A program made the position numbers and the translations under genes. This document shows positions 53,919-62,850 of a DNA stretch of 64,000 nucleotides, piece by piece. The notes under the pieces were generated by a model. The model was not told the origin of the DNA, searched no databases, and was given only the letters and a program-made list of their open reading frames with translations. The DNA is from DATJHM01 sp963777355. Lineage in GTDB: Bacteria > Chloroflexota > Ktedonobacteria > Ktedonobacterales > Ktedonobacteraceae. The stretch's first letter is position 1, and every line of letters starts with the position of its first letter. The DNA is taken from the NCBI GenBank assembly GCA_963777355.1, contig CAVZQK010000080.1, positions 310,001 through 374,000 of the forward strand. The letters run 5' to 3'.

Positions 53919-54989
53919 ATGTTGCCCAAAAAGAAAAAAACCACGAAAAAAATCACAATACACGATATTGCACGGCATACAAGTGTTTCTTATCAGACTG
54001 TTTCGCGTGTTATTAATAATAATGGCAGTGTAGCTGAAGAGACACGCAAACGGGTCTTACAAGCTATGCGCGAGCTCGATTTTGTCCCTAGTAAAGTTGC
54101 TCGCATGCTGTCAACGAATCAGTCTCATACGTTGGAATTGATTGCTGTTGATGTTACTCATGGTGGCCGCTTCGCCGATTCCATCAAAAATATGGCCCTG
54201 GCGGCGAAGAGCGCCGGTTACGATCTGCTTATCATTATGATCGCTGCCGAAGAACTGGCTTTTGTCCTGGAAGATGCTTCGGCAAAAATGGTCGATGGTG
54301 TCGTTATCTATGCTCCCTCTCTCCATATTAGCGATGAAAAACTTCTGGAATTATGCGCTGATATGCCATTGGTTCGTAGGGACTATGTACCCGATTCTCG
54401 CCTCGCCTGGATTGGCTTCGATCAGGTATATTCGGCACGCCTCGCTACTGAATATCTTATCGAACTTGGACATCGCCAGATCGCGGCTATTCCACCCTCT
54501 CTGGATCTGATTAATGGCCGCTTGCGCTTTGCTACCTGGGAAGAGACTCTGCTAAAACATGCTCTGGAACCTGGCCCCTGGTGCGCAGCAGATTATACCT
54601 ATCAGAGCGGATACGAGGCGGCTAAATATCTTCTTGCTACTCAAAGACCCTTTACCGCTCTCCTGGCAGGTTCGGACACAATCGCGTTTGGAGCCATGCG
54701 CGCTTTGCGGGAAGCCGGACTACGCCTTCCCGAAGATGTCTCCATTGTAAGCTTTGATAACGCGGATCTGGCAAAATTTACTGAACCACCCTTAACTACC
54801 GTTGATTTTTCGTTCAGCCAGCAAGATACGATGGCGATTAAGTACCTTATTGAAATCTTGCATCATCCAGAGATGCAACTTCATCAGCGTGTCTTATTAC
54901 CAAATCTGATTGTCCGTGAAAGCACACAGAAAATCGATAGAGATGTCGTGGGAAGTACAATCATAAGTTCCCCGATACATCAGGAGTAG
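53919..54989 (+). CDS. LacI-family transcriptional regulator
   Basis: 356 residues. After a Lys/Thr-rich leader the LacI HTH reads TIHDIARHTSVSYQTVSRVINN with the hinge helix PSKVARMLS. The periplasmic-binding-like effector domain follows (LELIAVDVTHGGRFADSI, LAGSDTIAFGAMRALREAG, PEDVSIVSFDNADLAKFTEPPLTTVD). It probably represses itself and the divergent Gfo gene through the two palindromes between them. It lies upstream of a sugar ABC transporter but is separated from it by a terminator. A sugar or sugar acid is the likely effector. Confidence 0.94.
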   Translation: MLPKKKKTTKKITIHDIARHTSVSYQTVSRVINNNGSVAEETRKRVLQAMRELDFVPSKVARMLSTNQSHTLELIAVDVTHGGRFADSIKNMALAAKSAGYDLLIIMIAAEELAFVLEDASAKMVDGVVIYAPSLHISDEKLLELCADMPLVRRDYVPDSRLAWIGFDQVYSARLATEYLIELGHRQIAAIPPSLDLINGRLRFATWEETLLKHALEPGPWCAADYTYQSGYEAAKYLLATQRPFTALLAGSDTIAFGAMRALREAGLRLPEDVSIVSFDNADLAKFTEPPLTTVDFSFSQQDTMAIKYLIEILHHPEMQLHQRVLLPNLIVRESTQKIDRDVVGSTIISSPIHQE

Positions 54990-54992
54990 AGC

Positions 54993-55034
54993 GAGGAACT
55001 TCTAACCCCTCGGTTTCGAGGCGTTCCTCTCTTT
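54993..55034 (+). terminator. Terminator after lacI-type gene
   Basis: Outer stem GAGGAAC/GTTCCTC and inner CCTCG-gttt-CGAGG, followed by TCTTTTCC. It isolates the regulator from the ABC operon. Confidence 0.65.
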
Positions 55035-55116
55035 TCCGCACTGTCCAGACTTCAGTTACTCTCTTGTTCTGTTTACTACTCCAGTAGATAGAATATGACT
55101 ATCATCCGCTCATACA

Positions 55117-55136
55117 CTTGATCGTACGTATGCAAG
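55117..55136. promoter_or_regulatory. Candidate operator upstream of the sugar ABC operon
   Basis: CTTGATCGTACGTATGCAAG is an imperfect palindrome centred on CGTACG, 33 bp before the binding-protein start. The core TTGnnCGTACGT is shared with 61655-61670 upstream of the second lacI-type gene, so that regulator may control both. Confidence 0.4.
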
Positions 55137-55168
55137 AAAAGACAGAGAAGTAAGGAGGCATAATTTCT

Positions 55169-56488
55169 ATGAGTAGGAGATCTTATACTAGAAGGCAGGT
55201 ATGTCAGTTAGGCTTGAGTGGCCTGGCAGGTCTTTCTCTCCTGGATCTCGCGGCTTGCGGCGGCAGCGGGTCGCCGTCTGCGAGTAAGACTGAAACGATG
55301 CAGCTGTCTTTCTGGGGCGATGTTTCACGCAATAAGTTGACGCGAAATGCTATCAAACTTTTTGAGCAAAATCACTCTACTATTACGATTACTTCCTGGT
55401 TCGCTAGCTTTACTGCGTATTTCGATAAATTGAATACGCAGATTTCTGGCGGCAATACACCTGATCTGATTCAAATGGATATGTCTTATGTAAAACAATA
55501 CGTCGATCAACATATCCTGCTTGATCTCACTTCACTTATCTCCGATAAGACGATTGATCTTTCGGATTTCGATCAGGATATGCTTTCCAATAGCGAAGAC
55601 AGTAAGGTCGCTTATGGTATTCCTCTGGGCGGAAATTATGAATGTATGGTGTATGATACTAACTTTATTCAGCAAGCTGGCGTCGGTACCCCTCCTGCTC
55701 AGATGAGTTGGAAGGATTTTGCTGCCTATGCCGCTGAGATCTCTAAAGCTCTGGCGTCACAAAAAATTGTGGGCATAGCGGACGCCAGTGGTGCGGTTGA
55801 CCTTTTTGAGATCTGGGTACGCCAACATGGCACAGAGCTATATACGACTGATGGCAAGATAGCCTTCTCCCTCGATGATGTGACTTCCTGGTTTAGCTAT
55901 TGGAGTGATATGCGTAAATCCGGTGCCTGCGCTTCTGCTCAGCTACAAGCAACTGTTACAGGAAGTGGACCTGCAAACGCTCTGCTATCACGCGGGAAGG
56001 CTGCATTTTCTACCGGCCACTCAAATGAGTTTGGTGGCTATCAGGTGGTGAATCAACATACTCTCGCTCTCCAGATGCCCCCTACCGGCCCCGGACCTGG
56101 TCTCTATTTCAAACCTTCTATGCTGATGAGTATCGCTGCATCTTCAAAATATGCGAAGGATGCTGCCAATTTCATCAATTTCCTTATTACCCAACCTGCC
56201 GGCGTTAAGGCTATTGGCCTGGATCGCGGTGTGCCAGGCAGCGTTCGCGCTCGCGCCGCTTTGCAACCGGGTCTGACTGCTACCGATAAAAAGGTAATTA
56301 CCTATGTCAATCAGATTACGAGTAGTAATTTGCATACTCCCAGGACCGTGCTCGATCCTGCTGGGGCTGGCAAACTTCAATTGCTCCTTACTAATAATTC
56401 TCAGGCCTTGAGTTTTGGTAAGCTGAGTCTGCAAGATGCCGCTAATACTTTTTATAAACAGTCTCAACAGGCTGTCGCGAAATCATAA
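55169..56488 (+). CDS. ABC sugar transporter, substrate-binding lipoprotein
   Basis: Family 1 extracellular solute-binding protein of 439 residues. The N-terminus SRRSYTRRQVCQLGLSGLAG with LAAC lipobox indicates a lipoprotein, perhaps Tat-exported because of the Arg pairs. The mature part has LSFWGDVSRNK, ISGGNTPDLIQMDMSYVKQYVDQ and AANFINFLITQPAGVKAIGL, typical of oligosaccharide binders. It is followed by two permeases and the uronate enzymes, so hexuronates or oligogalacturonides are the likely ligands. No ATPase gene is present; a shared MsmX-type ATPase is expected elsewhere. Confidence 0.92.
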   Translation: MSRRSYTRRQVCQLGLSGLAGLSLLDLAACGGSGSPSASKTETMQLSFWGDVSRNKLTRNAIKLFEQNHSTITITSWFASFTAYFDKLNTQISGGNTPDLIQMDMSYVKQYVDQHILLDLTSLISDKTIDLSDFDQDMLSNSEDSKVAYGIPLGGNYECMVYDTNFIQQAGVGTPPAQMSWKDFAAYAAEISKALASQKIVGIADASGAVDLFEIWVRQHGTELYTTDGKIAFSLDDVTSWFSYWSDMRKSGACASAQLQATVTGSGPANALLSRGKAAFSTGHSNEFGGYQVVNQHTLALQMPPTGPGPGLYFKPSMLMSIAASSKYAKDAANFINFLITQPAGVKAIGLDRGVPGSVRARAALQPGLTATDKKVITYVNQITSSNLHTPRTVLDPAGAGKLQLLLTNNSQALSFGKLSLQDAANTFYKQSQQAVAKS

Positions 56489-56505
56489 GAAACGGAGGTA
56501 GCCAG

Positions 56506-57480
56506 ATGGCATTTCCATCTGCTGAAATAACAACGGCACTAGGAGACGAGGGGCGACTAGGCCAGCAGCCTCTCCAGCCTCACCGCACGTCTCTGGAGAA
56601 GAAAGAAAATATCGCTGGCTACCTCTTTCTTCTTCCCTGGTTTATTGGGATGCTCGTCTTTGTTATCGGCCCTATTCTCGCGTCCCTCTATCTCTCTTTT
56701 ACGAATTTTAATCTGATAGGCTCTCCTCAATGGACAGGGCTCTCAAATTATCTGAGTATGTTTCAAGATCCTCAGTGGTGGGACGCGGTCCGGGTTACGC
56801 TTGTTTATGTCTTTCTGTCTGTTCCTCTCAAGTTGATTTTTGCCCTCTTTCTCGCGCTGATTTTGAAGCAAGGCTTGCGCGGTCTGGGCATCTACCGGGC
56901 TGTCTACTATGTCCCTTCTCTGCTGGGAGGCAGTGTGGCGATTGCTCTGCTCTGGCGGCAAATTTTTGAGGGCGATGGTATTATCAATCAGGGCCTTAAT
57001 CTGATTGGTATTCCGTCTACGACAAGCTGGATCTCAACACCTAATACCGCTCTCTTTACTCTTATTATCCTCGCTATCTGGCAGTTTGGTTCCCCTATGC
57101 TCATTTTTCTGGCTGGCCTGAAACAGGTGCCACCTGAATATTATGAGGCTGCCTCAACGGATGGTGCAGGCTCTCTCAAAAAGTTCTTTTCGATTACTCT
57201 GCCGATGCTTACTCCTCTGATTTTTTTTAACCTGATATTACAGATGGTCGGAGCCTTCCAGGCTTTCACTCCCGCCTTCATTGTCAGTGGCGGCACCGGT
57301 GGTCCCGTGGATTCTACGCTGTTTTATACTCTCTACATCTACCAGCAAGGATTCGGCTTGCTCCATATGGGCTATGCCTCGGCAATGGCCTGGATCTTGT
57401 TACTTGCTATCGCCCTTTTTACTGGCATTGCTTTCCTGACCTCCCGCTATTGGGTTTTCTACCCGGATGAGAGGAGATAA
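56506..57480 (+). CDS. ABC sugar transporter permease 1
   Basis: 324 residues, six TM helices, MalF/UgpA-like. It begins with a polar tail, then LFLLPWFIGMLVFVIGPILASLYL and the EAA loop YYEAASTDGAGSLKKFFSITLPMLTP, which contacts the ATPase. GGAGG precedes ATG 56506, 17 bp after the binding-protein gene. The pair with the next permease forms the heterodimeric channel. Confidence 0.93.
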   Translation: MAFPSAEITTALGDEGRLGQQPLQPHRTSLEKKENIAGYLFLLPWFIGMLVFVIGPILASLYLSFTNFNLIGSPQWTGLSNYLSMFQDPQWWDAVRVTLVYVFLSVPLKLIFALFLALILKQGLRGLGIYRAVYYVPSLLGGSVAIALLWRQIFEGDGIINQGLNLIGIPSTTSWISTPNTALFTLIILAIWQFGSPMLIFLAGLKQVPPEYYEAASTDGAGSLKKFFSITLPMLTPLIFFNLILQMVGAFQAFTPAFIVSGGTGGPVDSTLFYTLYIYQQGFGLLHMGYASAMAWILLLAIALFTGIAFLTSRYWVFYPDERR

Positions 57481-57483
57481 AAG

Positions 57484-58371
57484 GTGCTCACTCATACACC
57501 TGATACAGGGTTCGTGACCAAAGCTTCTTCCCAGGCTATTCTCTTTAAGAGATTTATGCGTGTTCTGATCTACGCCGTTGTCATACTTGGCGCGATTATC
57601 ATGCTCTATCCTTTGCTCTGGATGTTCAGCGCATCCTTTAAGCCGCAAGACCTGATTTTTTCCAATCTCAGCCTGCTCTCTTCTCAATGGACTCTGGGTA
57701 ATTATACCGATGGCTGGAATGCGCTCGATTACCCATTTACGCTGTTTTTTGTGAACTCTCTTATTGTCTGTTGCGGCGCTGTGCTCGGCAATGTTATCTC
57801 CTGCTCGATGGCCGCCTACGCCTTTGCCCGTTTGCGATTCAAGCATAAAATTTTCTGGTTTATTCTGATGCAAGGCTCGATTATGCTGCCAACTCATGTG
57901 TTGATCGTCCCTCAATATATTCTTTTTAAAAATCTTGGCTGGATCAATACGTTTTTGCCGATGATTGTGCCCAAGTTTTTAGCTACGGATACCTTTTTTA
58001 TCTTCTTGATGATTCAGTTTATTCGTGTTATTCCCACTGAACTGGATGACGCTGCGAAGATGGATGGCTGTAATATGTTTACGTTCTACTGGCGCATCAT
58101 TCTGCCTCTGGCCCTTCCTGCCCTGGTGACTACGGCTATCTTTACGTTTATCTGGACCTGGAGCGACTTCTTTACTCAATTGATCTACATCAATGACGAG
58201 TCTCTCTATACTATTCCTGTCGCCCTCCGTACCTTTCTGGATAGCACTGGAACCTCCTCTTATGGTCAACTCTTCGCTATGTCCATCCTCTCGCTCGTCC
58301 CAATTATTGGCTTTTTCCTGGTTTTCCAACGCTTATTAATTGAAGGCGCAAGTACATCTGGCCTGAAATGA
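57484..58371 (+). CDS. ABC sugar transporter permease 2
   Basis: 295 residues, six TM helices, MalG/UgpE-like: IYAVVILGAIIMLYPLLWMF at the N-terminus and the EAA loop ELDDAAKMDGCNMFTFYWRIILPLALPAL. GTG start at 57484, three bases after the preceding stop, behind GAGAGG. The last gene of the transporter operon; uxaC follows with its own promoter. Confidence 0.93.
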   Translation: MLTHTPDTGFVTKASSQAILFKRFMRVLIYAVVILGAIIMLYPLLWMFSASFKPQDLIFSNLSLLSSQWTLGNYTDGWNALDYPFTLFFVNSLIVCCGAVLGNVISCSMAAYAFARLRFKHKIFWFILMQGSIMLPTHVLIVPQYILFKNLGWINTFLPMIVPKFLATDTFFIFLMIQFIRVIPTELDDAAKMDGCNMFTFYWRIILPLALPALVTTAIFTFIWTWSDFFTQLIYINDESLYTIPVALRTFLDSTGTSSYGQLFAMSILSLVPIIGFFLVFQRLLIEGASTSGLK

Positions 58372-58391
58372 CACCGTGACTTACATATGTG

Positions 58392-58414
58392 GCCAGTTGG
58401 ATTACTCAACTGGC
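58392..58414 (+). terminator. Hairpin after ABC permease
   Basis: GCCAGTTG pairs with CAACTGGC around a seven-base loop, 20 bp after the permease stop. The tail TACCTTCT is only weakly T-rich. Confidence 0.5.
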
Positions 58415-58511
58415 TACCTTCTGCCTATCTGGAGACAGATCATGCCAATTTCTACAATCCCCTACGAAATTATTTTCCTGGTTTTTAGTATATGAAATAC
58501 AATACGTTTGC

Positions 58512-58540
58512 TTGACAGGGAGAAATATGCGTGATAAAAA
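58512..58540 (+). promoter_or_regulatory. Probable promoter of uxaC-uxaE
   Basis: TTGACA (58512-58517), 17-base spacer, TAAAAA (58535-58540), about 90 bp before uxaC. The -10 is a moderate match. Confidence 0.5.
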
Positions 58541-58628
58541 TGAAATGAATGAAAATTAGGAAAATATTTTCATAGTCTGTCATAGAAGGAACAAGAGATA
58601 GCATTATAGAACAGAGAAAGGATGTGAC

Positions 58629-60044
58629 ATGACTCAAGCAACGGCGGATTTTTTCTTCTCTTCCGACCCCGTCCGGCGCAAGATTGCGCGTACACTCTAT
58701 GATGAGGTGAAAGACCTCTCGCTCGTCTGTCCTCATGGACATGTGGACCCTCGTATGTTAGCTGATACAAATTATCAGTGGGGCACGCCTGTTGACTTGC
58801 TGATTATCCCCGACCACTATATTTTTCGTATGCTCTATTCCCAGGGCCTTTCACTGGAAGAATTGGGTATTCCATATAAAGATGGTACCCATGCTGAAGT
58901 AGATCATCGCAAAATCTGGCAGACGGTCTGTGATCATTGGTATCTCTTTCGTGGCACTCCATCCGATCTCTGGCTACGTGCTGAATTGCGCGATATCTTT
59001 GGCGTCAATGCGAAAATGAATTCGGCCAACGCTCAGACGATCTATGATGCTCTTGCCGAAAAACTTCGTCAGCCGGAATTTCAGCCTCGCCGGATCTTTG
59101 AACGCTTCAAAATTGAAGTGCTCGCAACTACTGATGCCGCAACGGACACTCTGCATTATCATCAAGCTCTCCGGCAATCCGATTGGCAGGGACGCGTTAT
59201 CCCTACTTTTCGCCCAGATAAAGTTATCAATATTGATAATGCGAATTATTCGGAGCAGATTGAACTGTTGAGTCAGGTATCGGGGATCAATATCACCGGC
59301 TATCGCTCGTATATCTCGGCTTTGGAACAACGCCGCCGCTTCTTTAAAGAGCTAGGTGCTGCCGCTACCGATTCCGGCGCTGCAACTGCCTATACCGCAC
59401 GGCTCAGCGAATTTGACGCTGATGCTATTTTCCAGCGAGCACTACAGGGTAATGCTAGTGCTGAAGATGTTCAGCGCTTCACCGGCCACATGCTTATTGA
59501 GATGGCTCGCATGAGTACTGAAGATGGCCTGGTTATGCAGATCCATGTTGGCAGTTATCGCGACCATAATCCTTTTGTTGCCGAGCACTTTGGACACGAT
59601 ATGGGTGCCGATATCCCCATCGCTGCCGAATTTACCCATAATTTTAAACCCCTCCTCGACCTCTTTGGCCGTGAGCGTGACCTGACCATTATTCTGTTCA
59701 ATCTCGACGAAACTGTCTATAGCCGGGAGCTGGCTCCCCTGGCTGGCTATTATCCTGCTTTGCGTCTTGGCCCGCCCTGGTGGTTCTTCGATAGCTGGAA
59801 TGGTATCCATCGCTATTTTGATAATGTGGTAGAGACCGCTGGCATCTACAATACGGCTGGCTTTAACGATGATACACGCGCCTATCCCTCCATTCCGGCC
59901 CGTCACGATCTGTGGAGACGCGCCTGCGCTGATTGGTTGGCAGACCAGGTTGTCCGTAGCATTGTTGATGAGGAAGATGCCCATGCTATGGTTACTGATA
60001 TGGCATATCGTCTTGCGAAAAAGACCTATAAATTGGAGGCTTGA
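58629..60044 (+). CDS. uxaC: Glucuronate/galacturonate isomerase
   Basis: Converts D-glucuronate to D-fructuronate and D-galacturonate to D-tagaturonate, the first step of hexuronate breakdown. 471 residues, usual length. Family motifs: CPHGHVDPRMLADTNYQWGTP (metal-binding HxH-like near residue 36), ATTDAATDTLHYHQALRQS, MQIHVGSYRDHN, and YYPALRLGPPWWFFDSWNGI at the active site. Start ATG 58629 behind AAAGGATG. uxaE follows three bases after its stop, so the two are one operon. Confidence 0.95.
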   Translation: MTQATADFFFSSDPVRRKIARTLYDEVKDLSLVCPHGHVDPRMLADTNYQWGTPVDLLIIPDHYIFRMLYSQGLSLEELGIPYKDGTHAEVDHRKIWQTVCDHWYLFRGTPSDLWLRAELRDIFGVNAKMNSANAQTIYDALAEKLRQPEFQPRRIFERFKIEVLATTDAATDTLHYHQALRQSDWQGRVIPTFRPDKVINIDNANYSEQIELLSQVSGINITGYRSYISALEQRRRFFKELGAAATDSGAATAYTARLSEFDADAIFQRALQGNASAEDVQRFTGHMLIEMARMSTEDGLVMQIHVGSYRDHNPFVAEHFGHDMGADIPIAAEFTHNFKPLLDLFGRERDLTIILFNLDETVYSRELAPLAGYYPALRLGPPWWFFDSWNGIHRYFDNVVETAGIYNTAGFNDDTRAYPSIPARHDLWRRACADWLADQVVRSIVDEEDAHAMVTDMAYRLAKKTYKLEA

Positions 60045-60047
60045 GCA

Positions 60048-61493
60048 ATGGCACAGAATCTACCGTTTCCTGTGATTGAGGAATCCGTTACGACGATCAA
60101 TGGAACAACGTATGCTCTGGTAACGACTGCTGTTCCGGGCGAAAGGCTCCTTGCCGTTGCAGGGAATTCCGCTGGATTTGTAGGTGAACTGCAAGACGGT
60201 GTTTTACTCTGCAAGCTTACATCTGAAAATGCTCGTGTGCTCCGTCAGCGTCTCACCTGGTTGCGCCCTGTTACTCTGGGTCTACAAACGTCGGCTGGCT
60301 TTGGTGATCGCCTGGCTATCGCTACCCCCGGTCATGTCCAGGCTGTTCGTGGCACAGGCATCGCTCCTATCTTTGCTCAACAGTCGGTTCGCGAAAATAC
60401 CCGCACTGGCCGCACTCCTCAGATTGTCGTGGATGATGCAATGTGGGGCGTTTTCGAGACCGGTTGGCGCGAGCCCTGGGGGGCCGATGCTGACCACATG
60501 AAAACTCTGGAGGATATCGAGCCCTTTGTGGCCGCCGGATATTCGTTTTTTACGGTTGATCCTGGCGACTATGTGGACGATGCTGCGGAAACAGATGATG
60601 ATGCTACTTTACGCCAGAAGGTTGCCGCCCTTCCCTGGCAAGATCTCCAGACTACTTTTCAGGAGACTGAGCAGGCTTACATTCGCACCTTCAATCTCGA
60701 TCAACTTTCTCTGACCTTTGACGAACATTCTTTGCTCAAAGCCCTTACTAAATATGGCGGTGCCGTTGCCCATGCCGCACGCATGACCCGCAGATTAAAA
60801 GAGTTATTCGGCTCTGAGCCTTTCGAGATGGAGATTTCGGTTGATGAGACCGGGACGACAACCGCGCTGATCGAGTTTTTCTATATTGCCTCTGAACTCA
60901 AACGCCTGAATGTTCCCTATGTCAGTCTCGCTCCTCGCTTCGTTGGACGTTTTGAGAAGGGCGTTGGCTATATTGGTGACTTGAAGCTGCTAGAGGAGAA
61001 TATTGCTGGACATGCCAGCATTATGCGCTATTTTGGCAATAGCTATAAACTGAGCTTACATACGGGATCAGATAAGTTTGAGGTCTATCCAATTGCGATG
61101 CGCTATACCGATGGCCTGGTCCATCTCAAAACCGCAGGGACAAGCTATCTGGAAGCTATCCATCTGCTTGCTTCGGTAGATCCCCCTCTCTTCAGAGAGA
61201 TTCTGGACTTCTCACGTAGCCGCTACGAGGTTGACCGTAAAAGCTATCACGTCTCTGCGTCTCTCGCTAAGGTTCCTGCTTCAGCCGATCTTACAGATGC
61301 GCAACTACCGGACCTCTTTAATCAGTTCGATGCTCGCCAGGTCCTCCACGTTACCTTTGGCTCCGTCCTGGATACGTTCGGACCTCAGCTGCACGCCAAC
61401 CTGAATAAACACCGTGCCGAGTATTATTCGTACATCAAACGTCATTTTGATCGTCATCTCGCACCCTTTATTCGTAGCACTACCTGGGAGTAG
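60048..61493 (+). CDS. uxaE: Tagaturonate epimerase
   Basis: Matches the UxaE family, which interconverts D-tagaturonate and D-fructuronate at C3 in Thermotoga-type galacturonate pathways. 481 residues with LQTSAGFGDRLAIATPGH, FFTVDPGDYV, LSLTFDEHSLLKALTKYGG, EMEISVDETGTTT and the metal-site segment KLSLHTGSDKFEVYP. It takes the UxaC product from galacturonate into the fructuronate branch without UxaB/UxaA enzymes. Start ATG 60048 follows TTGGAGG. No mannonate enzymes, KdgK or KdgA are in the window; they must be elsewhere. Confidence 0.9.
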   Translation: MAQNLPFPVIEESVTTINGTTYALVTTAVPGERLLAVAGNSAGFVGELQDGVLLCKLTSENARVLRQRLTWLRPVTLGLQTSAGFGDRLAIATPGHVQAVRGTGIAPIFAQQSVRENTRTGRTPQIVVDDAMWGVFETGWREPWGADADHMKTLEDIEPFVAAGYSFFTVDPGDYVDDAAETDDDATLRQKVAALPWQDLQTTFQETEQAYIRTFNLDQLSLTFDEHSLLKALTKYGGAVAHAARMTRRLKELFGSEPFEMEISVDETGTTTALIEFFYIASELKRLNVPYVSLAPRFVGRFEKGVGYIGDLKLLEENIAGHASIMRYFGNSYKLSLHTGSDKFEVYPIAMRYTDGLVHLKTAGTSYLEAIHLLASVDPPLFREILDFSRSRYEVDRKSYHVSASLAKVPASADLTDAQLPDLFNQFDARQVLHVTFGSVLDTFGPQLHANLNKHRAEYYSYIKRHFDRHLAPFIRSTTWE

Positions 61494-61756
61494 TGCTCCT
61501 CTCGCGCCGCAGAAACCAGGTAGGGTCGGCTGTTGATCTCTGACCGCCTCGCCGAGCGATCCTCTCGCGCCGCAGATTGGATGCGCAATGAACTCTCCTC
61601 TCTCCCGGACATATTGTTGGAGGGGGAGAGAATCGCCTGGCGAGCAGGACACGATTGCGCGTACGTGCGAGGATATTGTGCGGAGGGACGCAGGACACAG
61701 TTTCACGGTGTCCTGTAGGCTGATCGTTAAACGGGATTAGGAGGAGATAGGATTAC
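61494..61756. repeat. Intergenic repeats between uxaE and lacI-type gene
   Basis: A 16-bp direct repeat CCTCTCGCGCCGCAGA occurs at 61498-61513 and 61561-61576. Also present are a CTCTCCC/GGGGAGAG stem (about 61601-61631) and a CAGGACA/TGTCCTG hairpin (about 61690-61717). The region is GC-richer than its surroundings. The elements may be terminators of the uxa operon and operator sites. Confidence 0.5.
61655..61670. promoter_or_regulatory. Candidate operator of second lacI-type gene
   Basis: TTGCGCGTACGTGCGA, imperfect palindrome with core CGTACGT, shared with 55117-55136. It lies about 90 bp before the regulator start. Confidence 0.4.
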
Positions 61757-62770
61757 ATGACAAACACAAAGTTATTAGATGTTGCACGTCATGCAAAGGT
61801 TTCTCCCTCCACGGTCTCACGTGTCTTAAATAACACCGCACCAGTCAATAGCAATACACGCACCCGCGTCCTGGAAGCAATCGCAACTCTCGGCTATAAG
61901 CCCACAAGTATCCCTCTACCTGGCACAGGGCAAGGAACTATTGCTTTGCTGATTACCGATATTCTCAATCCCTTCTTTCCAGAGATTGTACGTGGCGTAG
62001 AAGATGAAGCTGGCACGAATGGCCTGGCACTTCTTTTGTGTAATAGCTCAGAAGATCCTCAGCGCGAGGCCCAGGCCCTTCATGCCCTGGTTGAACGCAA
62101 GGTCGATGGTATTATTGTCTGTGCTTCTCGTATTCCTGATAATGATCTTATTGACCTCTCTAGTAAGTACAAAAGGCCGCTGGTTCTGATCAATCGGCGG
62201 CTCAAATATGAGCGTATCCCCTGTATTGTCATCGATTTTGAAAACGCGATGTATCGCGCAGTTCACCATCTTCTACAACTCAAGCATACAAAGATTGCTT
62301 ATCTGGCTGGACATGGAGCGACTCAATCCTCTCTCGCACGCTATAGAGGCATTAAACACGCTCTGCAAGAGCAAAATCTGACCCTCCCAGATGCATGGTG
62401 TCCTACTAGTTTTCCTAATGTTGAAGGCGGTTTCCAGGTTATGAGCTCGCTCCTGGCTCTGCCTGCCTCTGAACAGCCCACAGCGGTTATCGCCTATAAC
62501 GATACTATGGCAATCGGCGCGCTTCACGCTATTCGTGCTCATGGCTTGCGTGTCCCTGAAGATATCTCTATGGTTGGCTGTGACAATATCACTATGGCTG
62601 CCCACACTAATCCCCCTCTTACTACAATTTATCAGCCAAAATATCGCATGGGCCAGCTTGCTATGCAAATGCTCCGTCAGATAATCGAAGGCGACTCAGC
62701 TCCCCTGCGCGGTTATACGTTGCTGGAAAGCCCGCTTATAGTCCGGGAATCTACAGCCCTGTGTAGATAA
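61757..62770 (+). CDS. LacI-family transcriptional regulator (uronate cluster)
   Basis: 337 residues. HTH LLDVARHAKVSPSTVSRVLNN and hinge region GYKPTS, then the effector domain with IALLITDILNPFFPEIVRGVE, AVIAYNDTMAIGALHAIRAHG and PEDISMVGCDNITMAAHTNPPLTTI. GGAGGAGA precedes ATG 61757. By position after uxaE it is the likely local repressor of the uronate transport and catabolic genes, responding to a uronate. It is distinct from the regulator at 53919. Confidence 0.94.
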   Translation: MTNTKLLDVARHAKVSPSTVSRVLNNTAPVNSNTRTRVLEAIATLGYKPTSIPLPGTGQGTIALLITDILNPFFPEIVRGVEDEAGTNGLALLLCNSSEDPQREAQALHALVERKVDGIIVCASRIPDNDLIDLSSKYKRPLVLINRRLKYERIPCIVIDFENAMYRAVHHLLQLKHTKIAYLAGHGATQSSLARYRGIKHALQEQNLTLPDAWCPTSFPNVEGGFQVMSSLLALPASEQPTAVIAYNDTMAIGALHAIRAHGLRVPEDISMVGCDNITMAAHTNPPLTTIYQPKYRMGQLAMQMLRQIIEGDSAPLRGYTLLESPLIVRESTALCR

Positions 62771-62796
62771 AGTGTTTTATGTGCTAAATGCAAGTC

Positions 62797-62825
62797 TAGC
62801 CGCATGCATACTATCCATGCGGCTA
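62797..62825. terminator. Convergent hairpin between lacI-type and catalase genes
   Basis: TAGCCGCATG pairs perfectly with CATGCGGCTA (10 bp) around a nine-base loop. Tails are only moderately T-rich. It lies in the 80-bp gap between two convergent genes. Confidence 0.65.
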
Positions 62826-62850
62826 CCTTCATTCGTTTCTTAAACTCTCG

